DNA of 64,000 bases from Acarospora socialis (GCA_025617375.2 JAMYGW020000002.1:1488001-1552000), one strand, 5' to 3'; positions 32,906 through 45,305 are shown, counted from the stretch's first letter. The notes: generated by a model not told the origin, from the letters alone. Numbers and translations are program-made.

Positions 32906-34037
32906 AAAGTGCCGATAGCGGTGCATGCCAGCCTTGTTGAGCTTGCCGTGCTGTTTCCAGGTAGTCTTCATTACTGCGGCCACCGTACTCTTGCTGTGTG
33001 CAACATGTGGTTCTGAACTGCGCACTGGATATCATGTCTTCGCACAGGTAGCAATTCTTCAGGTCTCAGTTGTTAGAAGCGTGGGCTCATGTAACAGTAG
33101 CTTTTTCGAGATTCGTTCGAACATGACTATCGAAATGCGAACCCTAGTCAGTCAATTTCCTCAATGATCAATTGATGAGATATCATGGTACCATTATGAG
33201 AACGAGCACCAAAACTAGCATCTTTTGACGGTCCGCATGACTCGAATTTCTTCAATTTACGTTTCTAGGACTAGTCCCATAGACGTGGAAACTTACTCTG
33301 TCATGATCTCCCAAGTGAAATCTTATGATCTGTATCCTCTAACCCCTGGTAGGTCTGCCCTGTGTTAATATAATTGAGTTGGCTTACGCTTAACAGCACA
33401 ACACATCCGATACTCAGTAAAGAATAAGTTCTGCTTAGGAAATCTGAGGAGATGATGAGGACGCAGCGCATGTTGTATGGAGTTGCATCGCCAGCCTCTC
33501 TGGCTGCTAACACTGTATTGTTTGGTGATTAGGGGTAATGCGACGCCATGGGCTGTTGAGAAGTTATAGTCAACAAGCGTCTTGTGGTATCAAACTTCAG
33601 GGTGACGTGGGCGTGTATATTGCCGTTACCTGCAACTTGTAGGACGTACTTCGTCAAACTAACCTACAGCTCATGCGACCAGAGCGCTCCGTCCAGCACA
33701 TGCAGAAATATCTAACGCGAGGGGCATATCCAGAAACTTTGGGCTGCGCTTCTGGCTATCTTAATCTCGTTATGTAGAGGTTGATAAGCATGTGATATAA
33801 CAGCGATGTCTCAGAAGAAAGAGCAAGACGATCTGGAACAGGAACGTATCAACGCAAACTTCATAGACAGAATTACTACTCGTGCCCATCTGTGTTTTGT
33901 TGGCTCGCTTTAACATTCTCATGGACGATAGATCCTGTAATACAGAGGATTTGACCACATTGGTGGACTTTTGCAGTACAAGATGGAAAAACCAGCTCCA
34001 GGTCGTCGTATCGTTATGCATAAGATCTATAAGGGTA
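32906..34037. other. Intergenic, nothing recognised
   Basis: About 1.1 kb between two convergent genes. It is mildly AT-rich, and short open frames on both strands lack recognisable domains. It should contain the 3' UTRs of acuE and CBP4. Confidence 0.45.
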
Positions 34038-34570
34038 TCAATGCTTCTCGGGAGTCTTGGAGTGCCGTTTGATCTCATCCCTCCGTTTTTGGATATCTTC
34101 CTCTAAGCGTCTCCGCTCCTCGGCAGCAGAAGACTTCTTTCGAGCTTCGTCTTGAGCCGCCGCCTCCCATACTATGTCTACAGTTAGAGAAGGGTTGAAC
34201 GAAAAGCACGGTGGAGTAGGTACTTGGCTTATCTGACTTAGAGTACTGTTTCAATTGATTCACAAATGTGTTGAAATCTTGTTGACGCCCTTGTCGATTT
34301 TCTAATGATTTCTTTTGTAGTTCTGGGTTATACCTCTGTAACCGATTTTCAGAGCGTGTATATGCTCACTTAGCAAGAGATGAAAATACCTTGAAAAGCT
34401 CCTCTTCGGTGGGAGTAACATAATAGACCAGCGCAGGACCGCCGACGCACAGTACAACACCTCTAGCATTGAATTAAGTTGAGGTATGATAAAACTTCTC
34501 CCTGCCACACGAGCTTGGGTTTCTCAACTTACGCAGCAAGCATCCTGAGGTATAGCCCGCCCCGCGACAT
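34038..34570 (-). CDS. CBP4: CBP4, cytochrome bc1 complex assembly factor
   Basis: A small inner-mitochondrial-membrane protein that, with Cbp3-Cbp6, protects newly made cytochrome b during complex III assembly. Four exons on the minus strand: 34570-34533, 34462-34390, 34335-34224, 34171-34038, giving 118 residues, typical of the family. The sequence shows the conserved start [11 protein letters not shown], a single membrane segment [15 protein letters not shown], then [16 protein letters not shown], then [17 protein letters not shown] and a charged, probably helical tail ([20 protein letters not shown]). All introns are GT-AG and in phase. The first exon is only 38 bases, so the gene is easily missed as a simple ORF. 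Confidence 0.9.
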
Positions 34571-35373
34571 GATGGGCAACAGTGGCTACCTTGTGGAAGA
34601 TCTATCGTCCCGTGTACTAGAAGATGTGCGGATTCTCATTAATGATACTTCAATCAAGGTTGGGTAAAGTCATCCCGACGAGTACACGTAAAGTAGTCGT
34701 CACGTGATGTAATATGCCAGCCCCTAAGGTAATGACGGGATGCACAGCCACAGAGACATGTTGAGCCACAATTCCGCGCATCATCGTTACCGACCAATCG
34801 CAGAACAACAAACACATGACTTCGCAGGGACATGAAACTATTCGGATGCGACATAACCAAGGAAATACAGTACCTAGGTAGGCAGCGCTTGATAATCGTA
34901 AGCTGGTCCAGCTATCAGGGCTGGAGGCACACATTACTTCGAATTACTTACCTATGTCTTGTGCATCGTCATCATCCATAACCCCCACTTCTTGGCCTTT
35001 GTTCAGGTTGAAGTCCCACAGCAACTCTCGTCTGCTCTGAGCTTCCCGACTTCGCTGGCTCTACGCTCCAGTACAATCACCGCTGAATATGATAGCAGCA
35101 ACTGCAAATTCTCGTCAAAACCCTCTCAATCTACCTTGTCCGTGTCGGTAGCTCCCTTTTACAAGACAAGCTGAGCACACCGTGGTAGTCTCAATTGCTA
35201 GCCATAGCCTCTCCTGGAAGTTTTTTCCTGTGAAAATCGGCAATCACACAATCCTTGTCTTCATTGACGCTTCAACTGCAGGGTTGAGTCTCCCGGGCAT
35301 GACCATACTTCCGGGCAGTCTTATGATGTGGATAGCGTAACAAGCCTTCCGCCGGTGTCCAAGGGTTCCGTGA
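34571..35373. promoter_or_regulatory. Divergent promoter region of CBP4 and CHS4
   Basis: 803 bases between the CBP4 start (-) and the CHS4 start (+). It includes pyrimidine-rich runs near 34,950-35,060 and a TACCTAGGTAGG motif near 34,870. No ORF is supported. Confidence 0.45.
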
Positions 35374-38300
35374 TTGGCCATGGCGTACCAGCAACATTTA
35401 CCCTACGATACTCCCTCGCGACAGCACTATGACCACCAGATTGCCAGCTACGCCGTACCATCACCGCACAATCAAGGTCAGCGCGTTAGTGACGCTTCCG
35501 AGCGAAGATTCGACCATGCGGGGGCTTATCAGTATGAGAACGGAGCTCACGGCTCTCGCAAATATGGGGAATATAACAATATGGTCCAAGGTTACGCTTG
35601 GGCCAGTTCACCCAAACGGCAGGACCGGGATCAGCCATCCAGCTATCGACCCGCCCAAGGAGAAGCTCAAATCACACGCGACACACGCTATGATCGTCAA
35701 CATGGCCCGGAGCGGGCAAACGGCAGTAATGTGGAAATTAGGAGTCAAGGGCGAAGCCGAGGTCGAGGCGAAGGCGCAGTCCCAGGGCCGGTCACACGGC
35801 CCGTGATGTCACAGAAGAACGAGGGAGTAGTCAATGTACAGTTGCAACCGAAATTCCGTATGTCAGTCTAGGTCCCTCATTTTGTTACTCACCCAAAGAA
35901 GGGAGATGCTCTCGATCCACTGGCTGACTGGAGGAGCCACAGTCAAACAGTCTATTATTCCTGAACCAACATCTCCCGTGTCGACAGCCTGGGACAACCC
36001 TTTCCCAACTTTCCCAACCGGTCGATCAAAGCAAAAGCCGACGGAAGGTAGAAATCTCGGTGACAGATCAAGAGAGATGAAAAGTCCTGATGGAGCAAGA
36101 GAGAGGGGAAGCCCTGCGGACCGGCATCAGCGGAAATCCAGGGACCAGGACGGCGCGAGCACCGGTAGTAGCCAACATTACCTGCATAACATGGTCGAAC
36201 AAAATTCAAGAGATCACCAGGACAACTTTACCCACAGTAATGTTAATCATCAATGGGGTGAACAACAAGGAAATGTGGGAGCCGCAAGAATTATTCCTGG
36301 GTCGGCGCAGAACTCTGTGCATTCTCTGCCCGCGAAATCTGCGCATGACGAGAGATTTGTGGGGCAAAATCAATATTACGGACGGCGTGAGCAAGTGTCT
36401 GATCATGCTGAAAACGTATATCCGGGACCGCCTCTACCTTCTGTTGCAGCATCCTATACAAGCTCGCAACGAAGCATGACTCTGCCTGGCGGATTTACCG
36501 GCCTGAGATTGGAATCCGGCCCTCATCAAGATTACCCTGGATCATGGGAGTGGCAAGAGCCAGGACCAACTGGCGCCTATTACGGGCCTGACTCGCATGT
36601 GATTATCCCTCAGCGGCCTGCGACGTCAGGGGGCCAAAGGTCCTCCGAGAGGGGTTTACCTGGTTCAAACCATGCCACGCGTAATTCTAAGGCCAGTGTA
36701 GACAGTCTGGCAAGGCCCAAGGTCTCGAAAGGTCATCCCCGGGAGTACAGCCTTGGCGATTTCTTCGACCCGTATAGCGTCTCTACATCAGCGGATCCCA
36801 AGAATAACTCTTGTGGTTCTGAGCGCTGGCCTTCTTTGGAGGATGAGATGCCAAACTTTGACATAGTACCCACGACAAGCGCAGAAAACTCTCGAGATCT
36901 CACGTTCGAGCACTATCTACCACCTCAAGGGTCCGGCTCAGGTTTCATGACCGGGTACACTTCTGTCGTAGGCGGTCTCGAGTTGCATCAAGAGCCCTAC
37001 TCTGTGGGACCAGTATCGCAGAGCATTTTCCAGCCAGATCATGGTGGACCTAGTCAACTACTGCCTGACAATAGCGCTGGATTCGTGTTCGAGCTCGTAG
37101 GAGACGCACCGGCTGCGCCTCCGGGCATAACAGGCCGATCTGGTGGCAGGCCCCAGCATCTCGACGAACACAGAGTCAACATGATGTCGTATCGGCAACA
37201 CAATAACCACCCCGCTCAGCCCTACGAGCAAGGCATGAAACCAGACATGGAGGTGTCTCTCGCTGCGGGAAGTTTCGATGGGCGGTCGCAGAGTAAGTGG
37301 CAGCGCCACGTCCGGAACCAGCATGTGCCATCCCCGCCCCGGCAGCTAGAGACACCTGCATTGCGAAGAGCGAGAGCTGCTGAACCTCACTTCTCATCCA
37401 GTTCAGGTGACCAGTCAGTCTCGGGGCATTCGCCAGGCTCTGATCGCGATGTTTTGCCTGAACATTCAACACCGGTGCGCGCAGGTCTCATGCAGGGAGC
37501 TATGGGTGGTCAAATTCCTAAACCACCTCCAGTACGACAATACGATAACACTCCTTCACCTATCCAGCAACACGGTTATACCTCGCAAGAGACTCCTTCA
37601 AATGCTTCTCAAAAGAAGGGAAGCTTTGCTCCAGTTAGTCTTGACGAGCTTGTAAAACTTAGACAAGTGATTAAAGCCAATCCAAAAGATCAGAAGACGC
37701 AGTTGGTCTTAGCGAAAAAACTGGTGGAAGCAGCGTCAGTCTTAGCAGATGAACGAGGTCGAGCCGATTCGAAGACTACGAGCAAAAATCGCGAGAAATA
37801 CATCTTTGATGCACATAAAATCATCAAGAAGCTCGTAAACAGCGGTAACGCTGATGCGATGTTCTACCTGGCCGACTGCCACGGTCGAGGCCTTCTAGGG
37901 CTGGAGAGCGATGATAAAGAGGCCTTTACTTTATACCAATCCGCAGCAAAAGCTGGTCATGCACAGTCAGCATATCGAGTAGCAGTGTGCTGCGAAATGG
38001 GCCAGGAGGGAGGTGGTGGTACAAGGAGGGATCCATTGAAAGCTATGCAGTGGTATAAGAAAGCAGCTATGCTTGGAGATACACCCGCGATGTACAAGAT
38101 GGGCATGATTCTTCTAAAAGGTCTTCTGGGCCAATCTAGGAACTCTAGGGAAGCAATTGTCTGGTTGAAGCGAGCAGCGGATCGAGCTGACGAGGAGAAC
38201 CCTCACGCTTTACACGAGCTGGTATGTCTCTCCAGCTCACTTCCGACCTTCGGTAGCTGATCATACTCTAGGGCCTCCTCTACGAGAACGCCAGTGGAAA

Positions 38301-38869
38301 CGACCATATCATTAGAGACGAACAATACTCGAAACAACTTTTCACACAAGCTGCCGAGCTTGGGTACAAATTCTCACAGTTCCGATTAGGCTGCGCTTAT
38401 GAGTACGGACTCATGGGCTGCGCCATCGATCCACGGCAGAGCATCGCCTGGTATAGTCGTGCGGCAATCCAGGGGGAACATCAAAGCGAGCTCGCATTAA
38501 GCGGATGGTATCTTACGGGTTCCGAGGGAGTCTTACAGCAAAGTGACACTGAAGCGTATCTATGGGCTCGTAAGGCGGCGCATGCTGGCCTGGCTAAGGC
38601 GGAGTACGCAATGGGTTACTTCACAGAGGTCGGAATTGGTGCTCCAGCAAACATCGAAGATGCGAAGAGATGGTACTGGCGCGCGGCTTGTAGGTTGAGC
38701 TTCGGTGGAAGTCAATTGCAGGATGCTGACGACTGAAACAGCACAAAACTTCCCAAAGGCGCGTGAGCGCCTCGAGGACCTGCGAAAGGGCGGCGCCAAA
38801 ATGCAAAAGTCCAGAGTTTCCCGCTCTGCAGTCAACAAACAGTCAGAAGGCGACTGCATCGTCATGTAG
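35374..38869 (+). CDS. CHS4: Chs4/Skt5-like chitin synthase activator with Sel1 repeats and CaaX end
   Basis: Activates and localises class IV chitin synthase (yeast Chs3) at sites of wall growth. Four exons: 35374-35857, 35943-38221, 38272-38689, 38742-38869, giving 1,102 residues. The N-terminal two thirds is low-complexity and rich in Gln, Ser, Gly and Pro. From about residue 730 come Sel1-like helical repeats (for example AMFYLADCHGRGLLG, AYRVAVCCEMGQ, AMQWYKKAAMLGDTPAMYKM, AEYAMGYFTEVGIG). The protein ends in CIVM, a farnesylation CaaX box comparable to the CVIM end of yeast Chs4. The first intron uses donor GTATGT, a CTGAC branch site and acceptor CCACAG; this choice restores phase. The last intron makes the WYWRAAS-QNFPKARERLEDL junction. 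Confidence 0.9.
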
Positions 38870-39514
38870 GTGAGCCGTTTCTCGGTTGGTACCACGATAT
38901 TCACCTGTTTTGATTACCATGTTCGTGGCTGCCTTATTGCAACTAGGTTGATACTATACGGTCCATTGGGTTCTAGTATGAGAAGATTGAACGACGCTGT
39001 AGGTAGTGTTTTTCGGGTTATTCGCATTTGCTATATGGTCCTACAACTCTTTATGGCTGGGCCATAGTCATGTCATGTCTTTGTGGCTGAGGCCACACAC
39101 TACACGGCAAAGTTTGGCGTGGGTCTACTAGATAAAGGGGTTGGCGTACACACTGTTCGTCCCAAATCTGGGCGGTGCCCTAAGCTGAGATCTTTTTCCC
39201 CACGGCAAGGCTGGATATCGCTTCAATGGCACGTCGGTAGTGTACATAACTGTTCCTGGGTGGCTCGAAGATAGAAAGCAATTCTGCGGGTAGACTATGG
39301 CCCACTCCTTTCCACCAGACAACCAGTTTGTACTCCCACGTACCGGTATTACTTTGCTCTCTTGCTATGATTCCTACCAATATCTAAATTTATTGACATC
39401 TCCCTCATCTAGCCGAGGATGACGTCGCTCTTCCCTGACCCACTCCGTTCTTGGCCCTGGGCGTCGCGATCGCTCGGGGTGGATACCTACACATAGTGAT
39501 AACGTTAGGCCACG
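38870..39514. other. Intergenic, nothing recognised
   Basis: About 640 bases with scattered short frames. Probably the CHS4 3' UTR and the old promoter of the dioxygenase pseudogene. Confidence 0.4.
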
Positions 39515-40289
39515 ATGAGAACGCCTGTGTACTTTCTCAGCCACGGAGATGTATGTGGAAATCACTCGAGTATCTTCGTCAAGCAGTTAGACTGACGCAA
39601 CTGGATCCCGAAGCTTCCACGGCTTCCCCGCGCAATTACTACAAAGAACAGTACCCCAATGTTGGAAGCAAGGCGGTGGCCGAGGAGGTGATGAGCTTGT
39701 TGAGAAGTGCTGGCATCGAAGTGGAGGGTGTTCGGCGCGGACTTGACCACGGCGTTCTGGGCGAGCATCAAATGTGGTATCTGCACCCTAGGGTGTTGCA
39801 ATTCGCATAGTACTTCTTGTCTACTTCATGGTTCCAGCGTTTGATCCTACCAGCAACCCTCTCAACATCCCGGTTGTGCAAGTATCGCTGTTCGATACTG
39901 AGGACTCAGGCCAGCATTACCGCCTCGGTCAAGCTATCGGCGCATTGCGCGATCAGAAGATACTGATTATAGTTTCCGGCATGGCGGTACACAATCTCCG
40001 TGACATGCAAAGGACCTTGCGCGATCCCACGACCATGCCATATACGATCAGCTTCGACGAAGCTTTGAGAGCAGCTGTAACGAGCAGTGCGCTTGAGCTC
40101 GAACGCACAATGGCTCAACTTTTGGAAAGGCCAGATGCAAGACAAGCGCATCCGACATTCGAGCATCTACTGCCAATCTTTGTAGGAGCGGGTGCAGCCG
40201 GAGATGATCTGGGGGAGAGATTGTGGACGCTCGCGGAAGGAAGCTTGAGCTGGGCACAATATAAATTTGGACAAGTCGCTTCAAGCTGA
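39515..40289 (+). pseudogene. 4,5-DOPA extradiol dioxygenase-like gene (LigB family), broken
   Basis: The family opens catechol rings (DODA/YgiD) using non-haem metal. The start MRTPVYFLSHG carries the first metal-site His. The remainder is recognisable: FHGFPAQ-YYKEQYPNVGSKAV, GLDHGV, then after an intron (39777-39837, GTATCT...TTCCAG) AFDPTSNPLNIPVVQVSLF, GQAIGALRDQKILIIVSGMA and VHNLRD. Three defects are visible. A stretch that normally follows SHG and contains the SAHW-type second ligand is missing (roughly 50 residues). One extra base lies near 39,638 (FHGFPA and YYKEQ are in different frames). Another extra base lies near 39,756 between DHGV and WASIKC. The C-terminal half is open to 40,289. 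Confidence 0.75.
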
Positions 40290-41305
40290 AAGATTGTATC
40301 CATGTAGAGTACGAAAATGTAGAATTTAGGAGTGAGGGTCAAGGCGGGACAAGCGGACGGCCGGAACCGGCTCTTGAGACGCTTCTAAGCATCCAACCGG
40401 TTCTGTTCGCCCGTAGAACTCCTGAAGAACGACTCCGACTCATGCAGTTGTTTTCACTAAGCCAGTAACTTTATCTTCGATTTCCTTGTCCGTTAAGCCT
40501 GACAAAACAGTATCAGCATCTCTGGATTCTTCTTTGGGTATTGTGCCGGAGCGTTCCACCTGATAGGGACTGCCGTTTCTCTTTACCGCGCTCTGCGTGA
40601 CTGATCAGCTCTGCAGTATCACTATGACTTGGCTAGAATCCCAGACCGTATCGTGCGTATACCCGGGGTTCCGTACCCAAAGCCTCGCGCAATAGGATTG
40701 GCGTATGTGGGTTGTTTTTCTTCATGGTCGGGTATGCTCTCGTGAGAAACGACCTTCACGATGTAAGCATAGCGGTTGTGTGTGGAAGTTCAATGTGCCG
40801 AGTAGTACCTTGTTGCAGAGCTATGCTCCGACGTTTGGCAGAAGAGGAAGCGCATCTCTTTCAAGTGGCCCGTGAAAACATATTTCCCTGCCATGACGGG
40901 AGAGCGCCTGAGAGCACCGAGCGTGGACAGCGACGAGGGTGTTGAATGGGTTTCTCAATAATACTTCATGGACCTTACTTACTAAGGTACGGTTATAGGG
41001 TAAAAAATCGGTGGACCATTTATGTACGAAGGTTAATAACAAAATTCTCCGCCACCCCAAGCAAAGTTTAGCGGTATATCCAACACCAACAAAGTCGCTG
41101 TGTGGCGGAGAATTCTGTTATTCGCCTTCGTACGGGGAAGTGCTTAGGTAATCATCTGCATTCCTCCGTTCAATTACCGAATTTAAGAGGCCATGAATAC
41201 TAGATAGTCATCCCGCGCTCACCTCGACCATCTTACCTTGTGCCTCAGTCGGAGCTTGCCTGTATCGTTGTCGCGAGAGTCAAATTTGAAGGACCTTTCT
41301 TTGAG
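40290..41305. other. Intergenic with a small inverted repeat
   Basis: About 1 kb with no supported gene. Contains the inverted repeat at 41,023-41,136 described separately. It also holds the promoter of the pyruvate carrier gene, which is pyrimidine-rich near 41,210-41,300. Confidence 0.4.
41023..41136. repeat. Short imperfect inverted repeat (about 32-base arms)
   Basis: GTACGAAGGTTAATAACAAA near 41,024 continues into ATTCTCCGCCAC. The right arm, ending near 41,134, has the complement GTGGCGGAGAATTCTGTTAT continuing to TCGCCTTCGTAC. The arms are separated by about 45 bases. It could be a very small transposon remnant or a DNA hairpin. No target duplication was identified. Confidence 0.6.
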
Positions 41306-41996
41306 ATGTCTTCACGAGCAGGTATGCGCCTCCTCCAGTTCTCCAGGGCCGCAAGGACTTCATTTCGGAAACCCCTCGGACGGAGATACCAGGCAACCGA
41401 CGCAGCACCTGTGGCTCCAACCCAGAGTACGTTCCAGAGATTATGGAATAGCCCCGTAGGTGTCAAGACTGTTCACTTCTGGTAGCTGCACTCCACACCG
41501 CAACCCCCTTCACCTCTGCTAATATCATCAACAGGGCACCGATAATGAAGGTATCTCGACTGCCGAGAGCGGGCTCTACAGCGTGTGAGCTGACATGTAT
41601 CCCAGTGGGCACTTGTCCTCGCCGGTGTCAGTGACTTCTCTCGTCCCGCCGAGAATCTGTCCCTTACACAGAGCGTTGCCCTTACCTGCACCGGCGCGAT
41701 ATGGACCCGTTGGTGCTTCATCATCAAACCTCAGAACCTCCTGTGAGTTCGATAATCTGTTGGGGTTCGGACGAGACGCCTCGTAGCTAACGGGTCGCTT
41801 ACTTAGATTGGCGGCCGCCAACTTCTTCCTCGGATGTGTCGGCGTAACACAAGTTACACGAATTTTGTTGTACCAGAGGAGTCTCAAGGATAGTACAGTC
41901 GCTGAGGAGGCAAAACGAGACATGAAGGACGCATCTGCCACAGCAAAAGGCATTGCAGAGGATCCGCGGACCGCAGCAGAGAAAGCAGTAAATTAG
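41306..41996 (+). CDS. MPC2: Mitochondrial pyruvate carrier subunit (MPC2/MPC3 type)
   Basis: Forms, with MPC1, the inner-membrane carrier that brings pyruvate into mitochondria. Four exons: 41306-41481, 41535-41550 (16 bases), 41606-41742, 41807-41996, giving 172 residues. The N-terminus MSSRAGMRLLQFSRAARTSF is basic and hydroxylated, as in a matrix presequence. The core reads HFWAPIMKWALVLAGVSDFS, RPAENLSLTQSVALTC, then GAIWTRWCFIIKPQNLLLAA and NFFLGCVGVTQ, a typical MPC fold of three helices. The C-terminal tail is acidic and basic helical (EEAKRDMKDASATAKGIAED). An in-frame methionine 22 codons upstream exists, but MSSRAG is the family-like start. The 16-base exon is required to keep WAPIMKW intact. 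Confidence 0.9.
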
Positions 41997-42655
41997 AGCA
42001 ACCGCAAAGGTCATGTACTTGACTTGAGATGGGTGGTGTTGGTTGATGAAGTGCACTGGTTGATGCCTTCAAGATATAGGTAGCTTTGTCTGCAAACTAC
42101 TCTAGAATCAGTAAGAGCCACGTGCTATGGAGTGCAGCCTGCACTATTCAGCTTCCCTGGAAACTCATCTCTCGAGGTATCTTGCCTTGAGCTACTTTCG
42201 TATCTTACTATGGAGCGACTATGTCTAATGATATGATGTTAAGATTCTCTCTACTGATTTCTGAAATGAGCAGGAATCCAGCAGTATACAATTCATCATG
42301 TCAATCTCCAAACCCAATGGCAATGGGACGAGCTAGGCCAGGGAAAGTGTGTTCTTGGCTTCAGTCCAAAACTCTCGAGGAATCACGAGTGTATTACATA
42401 GGTGCCAAATGACAATAGGATCCATATCAAGCTTGCAGTTGTCACATATGAAATAGTACAGTCCGTTGGATGTCAACACAAAAGCCGGAAAGACAATAAT
42501 GCTCTAGGCCACAATCTCTGTAAGGTGCTATACCATTGTCTTCGCTTCTCAACACGCCAAATCCCTGATCATCTCAGATTGCATTTTGACTTCATCATTC
42601 GCATTACTTCCTCTATAAGACCGCATCGCCAGCACTTACTAGTTAGTTACGAGAC
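41997..42655. other. Intergenic, nothing recognised
   Basis: About 660 bases. Short frames only. Holds the promoter of the next gene. Confidence 0.4.
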
Positions 42656-45305
42656 ATGGCTGACCAACCTAGAGACACCGGGTCTCGTGACTATTATTGG
42701 TGGTTTCTCAGACAGACGCCGGAGAAAAAGCGGCAGCTTGAGGCGGCCGACAAGTCTCCGAAACCGCGGGCTGGATATGACCTGGATTACCCCATGGAGA
42801 GTACAGATGATGACGAAGAGCAAGCACAATCCACCTCCAACCATGACCAAGCCAAGTGAGTAGTTCCCAAGCAGGGTGAGGGCGCTGTCTAATAAATTAT
42901 TGGAGGGGGCCTGCTGGCAGTGCACTCGCGAAATCTAACCCGTCCCCACCAAGCCGTCCAGTCACACATGGAGGCGCGCAGGAAACCGTGTCGCAAGAAA
43001 CGGCGTGCCAAGAAACAGCGTCGCGAGACCCGCGTCTTGCTCGCAGAGTAGCTATTGACAGCCAAAGCGCTCTTCTGCCGGTTCCGCGTCTAGCTGCGCC
43101 CACAGCGATTGCTGCTACTGATCGATTCGCAGTCGTGCAAGAAAGGCCGGCAACAGAAGCTCAACAGCTGGTCTGTTGGGCTCGTCTGTTTCCAGGTCCA
43201 TGGGCGATCTTAGTTGGACTATATTTCCAAGATTCCGGTCGCCATCCCAGGCAGGTAGCTGGGAATGACCAACGTGGTCACCAGCTGCTTCGTGGCAGAT
43301 GGGAGGTCAACACGCGCCGGCTGGATGTACTGGCGAACGACCGATCATCGGGGGAGGTGTGGTCCCTACCAGAAGGGCCAGACGGCGACAAGATAGCAAG
43401 GATAACATCCTGGATCTGCGCCGGCGGGCAGGCAAGCTTTGAAGAGGGAATCCGTCAATGGGCGGAAGAATTAGGTACCCATCGTGATATCTCGCGTTTG
43501 GAGCCAATTTTGTACCGGTCGAACTGGACAAAAGATCCCTCTTCCTCTCTTGGCTGGTTGGTGATGGCAGGTATCAAACGAATGCTGCCGGGTGAGAAGA
43601 GGACCGAGTTGCTGGCACAAGCGCGTTCAGAATCCCCGTTGTTCTACGCTCGATGCATGGCAGATCAAGATTGCGGGTAAGTTAAACGTATCGTAGATTG
43701 ACGTGTGATGTCAGAGCCGACCTGAGAGGGAAGGAAGCTGCCGGAGAATCGCTAATGTCTTGGCGTGTTTTGATTCACTTCTAGACTTCCTTTACCAGAA
43801 AATCCAACCAAACGCAAGTTTTACCCAGACGAGGAGGAAGACAAGACACCAGCTGGAAAACGGCGTAAGTATTACGAGATCATTGCCACGAATCCCAACG
43901 CCGGTATGCAGGTCCACGGCGTACCGCTAGAGGAGCGTGCCTTTGATTCGAAAGGTCATCGCCTGCCGTGGGCTTATGAATATTTAGAGTACGCTTCTTC
44001 TGCTCGCGTTACCCTCAGCATCTGAAACTGACAATGATGAATTCGCTCAGCGAATCTCGCAATCCTCGCAGGCCGCCCGAGGAGAAAGGTCCCTTCGGCA
44101 AATCGATAAGACGGAGAGGATCCACTCGATCAAGGGCGGCAACTCCTGCCAAGAAAGAAGACCCAAATGTCGAAGCTTTCTTTGCAGCTCAGAGATACGA
44201 TGAGGGTCAAAAGGAGAGAATGCAACAAGCCCACCTTTCGAGCTCTACTGGTTCCCAATCTGGACCGCTTGGGACTGTCGACAACAATGTGGTACCGAGT
44301 AATTTCTCTACATCGATCGCCAAAGAACCCACGGAGGTAATTCTCTACGGTTATTTTCCGGGTCATCAATGGGCGGCCATAGCACACTACGAGAAGGTTT
44401 CCTTCGGCATGGTTTGCGAAGACTACGAACGCCAACCTCCACAGGAGCGAATGAGATATCCTTCGAGTTTGAGTAACAGCGCGTTTGTCCACTCTCGACC
44501 TCTTACTCTCGCAGAACGGAAAAAGGCTTCCCGGTGTCAGGTAGGGAACTGTTGGATCAAAGTCACCTTTGACTCAGCTGAGGCCGCGGAAAGAGCTTGC
44601 TATTACTCACCACACATGATACACGGCGCATGGGTTTATGCTAAGCCATATGGATCTGTTCCGCCAGAGCTAGACGTCCCGATCTTAGTCAGAGAAGATG
44701 ACCGGGATCAAGGGCTTTTGGGTGAGCCAAGACCCACGGATCGAACTTTTCGAACATCTGGCCCATCTCCATCCATGCCACCCGTGGATATGGCCTACGG
44801 TGGTTCGAATGGTATAGCTACCCTTCCGAGGTCTTTTAGCTCAGACCTCACCTCGCGATTACCAACCCATAGCGAACAGCTAGTTGGGGCTAATTCGGCC
44901 TCCTCCTCCACTACCGCCTCTTCGGCTACCGCGACTGGCTTAGAGGATACCAACATCCAACAGCGTAGTGCGTCCCAGACTTTGAAAAGCAATCCAACGG
45001 CCCCCGCACACCATACGGATCCGTCCCACCGATCGGAAGGCCGCCCTTTGACCGCCATCCCGTCGGCGACGCGGGCTTATCTCAGACCAGCTTCGCAAGC
45101 TTTTCTTCCTCAACTCTCTTGGTCAGAACGAGTGATCAGACAACTGCCTTTGGCACGGTGGATGCAGGGCGATATCATTGGAAACGCGGTGCCACGGCTA
45201 GACAACGGGGACTTTGACTGGGCGAAAGCAAGCTTTTACTGGAAGTTCTGGTATTGGCTTGATTCACACTTGGGAACGGATTTTTGTGGGTTGCGGGAGG
45301 AATGA
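42656..45305 (+). CDS. NUP53: Nup53/Nup35-type nucleoporin with a long N-terminal extension
   Basis: Nuclear pore protein of the Nup53/Nup35 family that links inner-ring nucleoporins and the pore membrane. The gene model has four exons, 42656-42855, 42921-43676, 43785-43988 and 44051-45305, all in phase, giving 804 residues. The Nup53 part starts at M360 (43,906; MQVHGVPLEERAFDSKGHRL). It contains FGKSIRRRGSTRSRAATP and the MPPN/RRM-like dimer domain (EVILYGYFPGHQWAAIAHYE, SFGMVCEDYER, CWIKVTFDSAEAAERA, MIHGAWVYAKPYG), and ends WYWLDSHLGTDFCGL, the membrane-associating tail. The first 359 residues (MADQPRDTGSRDYYWWFLRQ onward) match nothing I know and include an acidic, Lys/Arg-rich, possibly nuclear-localising stretch (KRKFYPDEEEDKTPAGKRRK). 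Whether they belong to the same protein is uncertain; a separate start at 43,906 would give 445 residues. Confidence 0.8.

Noticed and set aside
35834-35942. Start of the second CHS4 exon as an independent gene start at 35,834
   Set aside because: The frame opens inside the first intron; donor GTATGT, branch CTGAC and acceptor CCACAG join the two exons in phase.
43867-43913. Intron starting GTAAGTAT in the Nup53 gene
   Set aside because: Removing the 47 bases to the nearest CAG shifts the frame into stops, while reading through stays open and keeps the conserved Nup53 N-terminus.
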